Origin: a virus
Length of the DNA stretch: 23,355 nt
IMG/VR virus record: IMGVR_UViG_3300042516_001094
Span: 1 to 23,355 of that record
Direction: 5' to 3' (one strand)
The notes under the pieces are model-generated. The model was not told the origin of the DNA. It made no database searches and was given only the letters and a program-made list of their open reading frames with translations. A program made the position numbers and the translations under genes. Positions 21,379 through 23,355 of the stretch are shown in pieces. Positions within the stretch are counted from its first letter, which is position 1; every line of letters begins with the position of its first letter.

Positions 21379-22961
21379 CAGCCGAGAGTGACCGGCAGCA
21401 TGTCCTCGTATACGCTGCGCTCCTTCGGCTTGGCGCTGGTGCTGATTCCAGTTGCCATGACGCACGCGATGACTAGGTCGTTGCGGGTCGTTTCGCGATG
21501 GCGGTCTGGATGCACCGGCTTGATGTTGCCCGCCAAGTCGCTGGCGATCTCGCAGCATTCGATGTTCCATCGCAAAACCGGCGAGCCGTCGTGGACTAGC
21601 TGCCGCTCGTGGACTAGCTGCTCGAAGCGTTTGGCGGCTGGCGACATTGACACGTAACCCTGCCCGAACTCGACAACAGATATACCCGCGTCCTGTAGTT
21701 GCTGCGCCGTGTCGCGCGCCCCGTAACGGTCATAAGCAATGGCCTGGATGTTGTACTCTTCGGCCAGCTTCGTGATATGCGCCACCACGTACCGCCAGTC
21801 CACGGTGTTGCCGGGCATGGTCTCGATGTGGCCGCCCTGAGCCCACTGGACGTAAGGCACGCCGTCGGTTGCGGTCTTCTCGGCCAGCATCTTGCTTGGC
21901 AAGTAAGCCCAGGCCCGGTAGTAGACTTTGCCCTGATATGGCCAGCACAGTGCAAATGCGGTCAAGTCGCGCACAGCGGCAAGGTCCAGTCCGCCGTAGC
22001 ACGGCACGCCGGCCAGATCTGGGAACTCGTCAAAACACTGGTCCCAGTCGCGGAGCGGTATCCATGTCGTCGTGGCGCTCGTCCACTGGTTCAAGTACAA
22101 GCGCCGGAATGTGTTCTGCTTCTCGGGCCGGGCCAACGCCTGCCGAAACTCTTCTTGGTAGTCGCGGATATCATGCAGCACGCCGAGCGTCGGCAGGGCC
22201 ATCGGCCACAAGCTCTGGTCGGTCCAGTCGGCGTCGATAGGCACTTCGTAAATCAGGGGAAAGTAGCTTTCGTCCTGGATTTCGCCCGATGCCACGCGCT
22301 TGGCGTACTGATACTCTCGATAGCAGATGGATTCCTGGTTGCTGCCCGCAGTCGTGATCGTCACCCATAGCGGGTTGCGACGCGACTTTGATCCGGTGGT
22401 AAGCGCGTCGTAAAGCTCCTGCTCGGCAATGCCCCAGGCGTGCAATTCGTCAAAGACCACCAACGATGGGTTATAGCCGTGCTTCCCCGCGCCGTCGCTG
22501 CTCAGGGCGCGGATGATCGAGCCAGACTCGTTGTGCCGGATCAGCTTGCGAGACTCGGTGATCGTCACCAGCGGGAGCAGGTCCTCCGATGCGCGGATCA
22601 TGTCGGCGACGGCGTCGAAACAGATGCTCGCCTGGTCGCGGTCCTTCGCGGCCATATAAATCTCTTGCTTTTTTTCCTGACTCAGAAAAAACTCGGCCAC
22701 GACCAACGCGGCTACGGTTTGGGTTTTGGCTTGCTTGCGCCCCATCGACGCAAAGGCCTTCCGGTACAGGCGGCGACCGTCTGGCCGCTTCCAGCCGAGC
22801 AGGTTGGCGATCAGTTTCCTGCTGTGCGGCAGTAGCTCAAATGGCTCTGGACCGCCGGAGCGGGTGGCTTTGGTCAGCGTAAGGCCGCCGATGAGCGTCT
22901 CGGCCATTTGCACCGCGCTCAGGTCAAACCAGTTGCCGTTACTGGTGCTTTGCTTTGGCAA
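21375..22961 (-). CDS. terL: terminase large subunit (HK97-type, Terminase_1)
   Basis: The ATP-driven motor and nuclease that cuts the DNA concatemer and pumps it through the portal. With the TTG start at 22961 it has 528 residues. A Walker A-like loop GRKQAKT is at about 74-80, with Ala where the canonical Gly-Lys-Thr has Gly. Walker B SLVVFDELHAW is at about 166-176 and a coupling motif VTITTAG at about 199-205. The C-terminal nuclease domain shows acidic residues in GGLDLAAVRD, AYDRYGA and RNDLVIA. The reading frame is open to an ATG at 23045, but that would overlap the small terminase by about 107 nt. The TTG gives a 23-nt overlap, has AAGG nine bases upstream, and keeps the NWFDLSAVQ segment that the family normally carries. 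An ATG further in (before AETLIGG) would cut that segment. The exact start is uncertain; the identity is firm. Confidence 0.93.
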   Translation of the reverse strand: MPKQSTSNGNWFDLSAVQMAETLIGGLTLTKATRSGGPEPFELLPHSRKLIANLLGWKRPDGRRLYRKAFASMGRKQAKTQTVAALVVAEFFLSQEKKQEIYMAAKDRDQASICFDAVADMIRASEDLLPLVTITESRKLIRHNESGSIIRALSSDGAGKHGYNPSLVVFDELHAWGIAEQELYDALTTGSKSRRNPLWVTITTAGSNQESICYREYQYAKRVASGEIQDESYFPLIYEVPIDADWTDQSLWPMALPTLGVLHDIRDYQEEFRQALARPEKQNTFRRLYLNQWTSATTTWIPLRDWDQCFDEFPDLAGVPCYGGLDLAAVRDLTAFALCWPYQGKVYYRAWAYLPSKMLAEKTATDGVPYVQWAQGGHIETMPGNTVDWRYVVAHITKLAEEYNIQAIAYDRYGARDTAQQLQDAGISVVEFGQGYVSMSPAAKRFEQLVHERQLVHDGSPVLRWNIECCEIASDLAGNIKPVHPDRHRETTRNDLVIACVMATGISTSAKPKERSVYEDMLPVTLGW

Positions 22962-23325
22962 GTTCGAGCACCTTGGCAAGCGCCGTCTTGGCGACCGGCT
23001 TTTCGACGTCGCGGATCCCGGCGCGGCCACGGCTTCTGGGGCCAATGCACAGTTGGCCGCGCAATTCCTCCATTTGCCGCGTTAATGCAAGCCAGACGCG
23101 GTCGTCTGCTGCTGATTCGCGTCGATACGTCGCTGAGGCGAGGTCAGCGTACAGCGGGGCGTCGGCCTGGCGCATGGGAACGCCAGCGGCGCGATTGTCT
23201 TCGACGAGTTGCCGGAAGATGTCGACTTCTTCGGGGCACAGGTTGGCCGGCGGGGCGATGGATTCCTGGATGATCGGGCCCGGCTTCGGCGGCGGGTTTT
23301 TGGGTATCGGTCCTCGTAGTCCCAT
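22939..23325 (-). CDS. terS: terminase small subunit (P27-like)
   Basis: A 128-residue protein that would recognise phage DNA and load the large terminase. It begins MGLRGPIPKNPP, a basic Gly/Pro-rich start typical of the P27 family of small terminases. A predicted helical core follows (about residues 30-90, with CPEEVDIFRQLVEDN and YADLASATYRRE), then a basic Arg/Lys-rich tail (about 97-128). The length matches the family (roughly 100-160 residues). Its position directly ahead of the large terminase supports the call. The ATG at 23325 has only a weak TGGA-like ribosome site. It is the first gene of the block visible here, so a cos or pac site may lie just upstream, outside the window. No catalytic residues are expected in this family. 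Confidence 0.85.
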   Translation of the reverse strand: MGLRGPIPKNPPPKPGPIIQESIAPPANLCPEEVDIFRQLVEDNRAAGVPMRQADAPLYADLASATYRRESAADDRVWLALTRQMEELRGQLCIGPRSRGRAGIRDVEKPVAKTALAKVLELAKAKHQ

Positions 23326-23333
23326 AATTCCAA

Positions 23334-23347
23334 GTTATACCACTATA
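23334..23347 (-). promoter_or_regulatory. possible -10 element(s) upstream of small terminase
   Basis: Reading the minus strand, the 30 bases ahead of the small terminase start are AT-rich compared with the rest of the window. They contain TATAGT (23347-23342) and TATAAC (23339-23334); the second is preceded by TGG, as in an extended -10. Any -35 box for the second would lie beyond the window edge. The TATAAC element would leave almost no leader before the ATG at 23325. This is a weak suggestion of a late promoter, not an established one. Confidence 0.2.
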
Positions 23348-23355
23348 AACGTATC

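Noticed and set aside
21996-22003. An extra GTAGCACG copy inside terL
   Set aside because: It is a lone 8-mer in coding sequence with no inverted partner at the array spacing, so it is probably chance.
1-23355. tRNA genes, integrase, repressor, anti-defence or insertion sequence
   Set aside because: I saw no cloverleaf, no transposase or recombinase motif, and no spare space: the gene-free gaps are at most about 90 bases.

Overview
The window is one continuous late-gene block of a tailed bacteriophage (or the structural half of a prophage). All 28 protein genes that I can support lie on the minus strand and are read from about 23325 down to 1. They are packed with 1-4 nt stop/start overlaps or a few bases of spacing. 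The base composition is GC-rich. Several genes carry strong AAGGAG-type ribosome sites, so the host is a bacterium using the standard code. A small single-domain endolysin suggests a Gram-negative-type host, but the host phylum cannot be read from this sequence. I see no integrase, repressor, replication gene, tRNA, CRISPR array or insertion sequence.

Region by region, in transcription order. (1) Packaging and head, 23325-17582: small terminase, large terminase, HK97-type portal, prohead protease, major capsid protein and a probable decoration-type protein. (2) Head-tail joining, 17578-15701: gp6-like connector, head-tail adaptor, HK97 gp10-like protein and a DUF3168-type tail completion protein. 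(3) Tail, 15688-7081: two related tail-tube proteins, a tail assembly chaperone with a programmed -1 frameshift, an 865-residue tape measure protein and a 1502-residue tail hub/tip protein. This gives siphovirus-type morphology (long non-contractile tail, no sheath gene). (4) Fibre and adhesion region, 7073-1700: a coiled-coil protein, a short tail fibre, a signal-peptide protein, a fibre-tail adaptor-like protein, three further virion-type proteins, a protein of eight ~19-residue repeats, and a protein ending in a Glu-Pro repeat. (5) Lysis, 1698-1: a zinc D,D-peptidase endolysin, a membrane-anchored coiled-coil protein, a small unknown protein, and a holin that runs off the window edge.

Three non-coding signals stand out. 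The gap between large terminase and portal (21287-21378) is filled by three tandem 32-bp units, each an inverted repeat of GTAGCACG, so six arms alternate at 20 and 12 bp spacing. A slippery A-AAA-AAC heptamer, a stop codon and a perfect 12-bp hairpin mark the -1 frameshift in the tail chaperone. A GCAA-capped 9-bp hairpin sits between the capsid gene and the next gene.

The genes form one assembly line: terminase and portal fill a protease-matured capsid, connectors join it to a tail whose length is set by the tape measure and whose tip carries the hub and fibres, and the last genes open the host cell. The most original signal is the 32-bp dyad array. The rest is a recognisable phage late region with some unusual repeat proteins.
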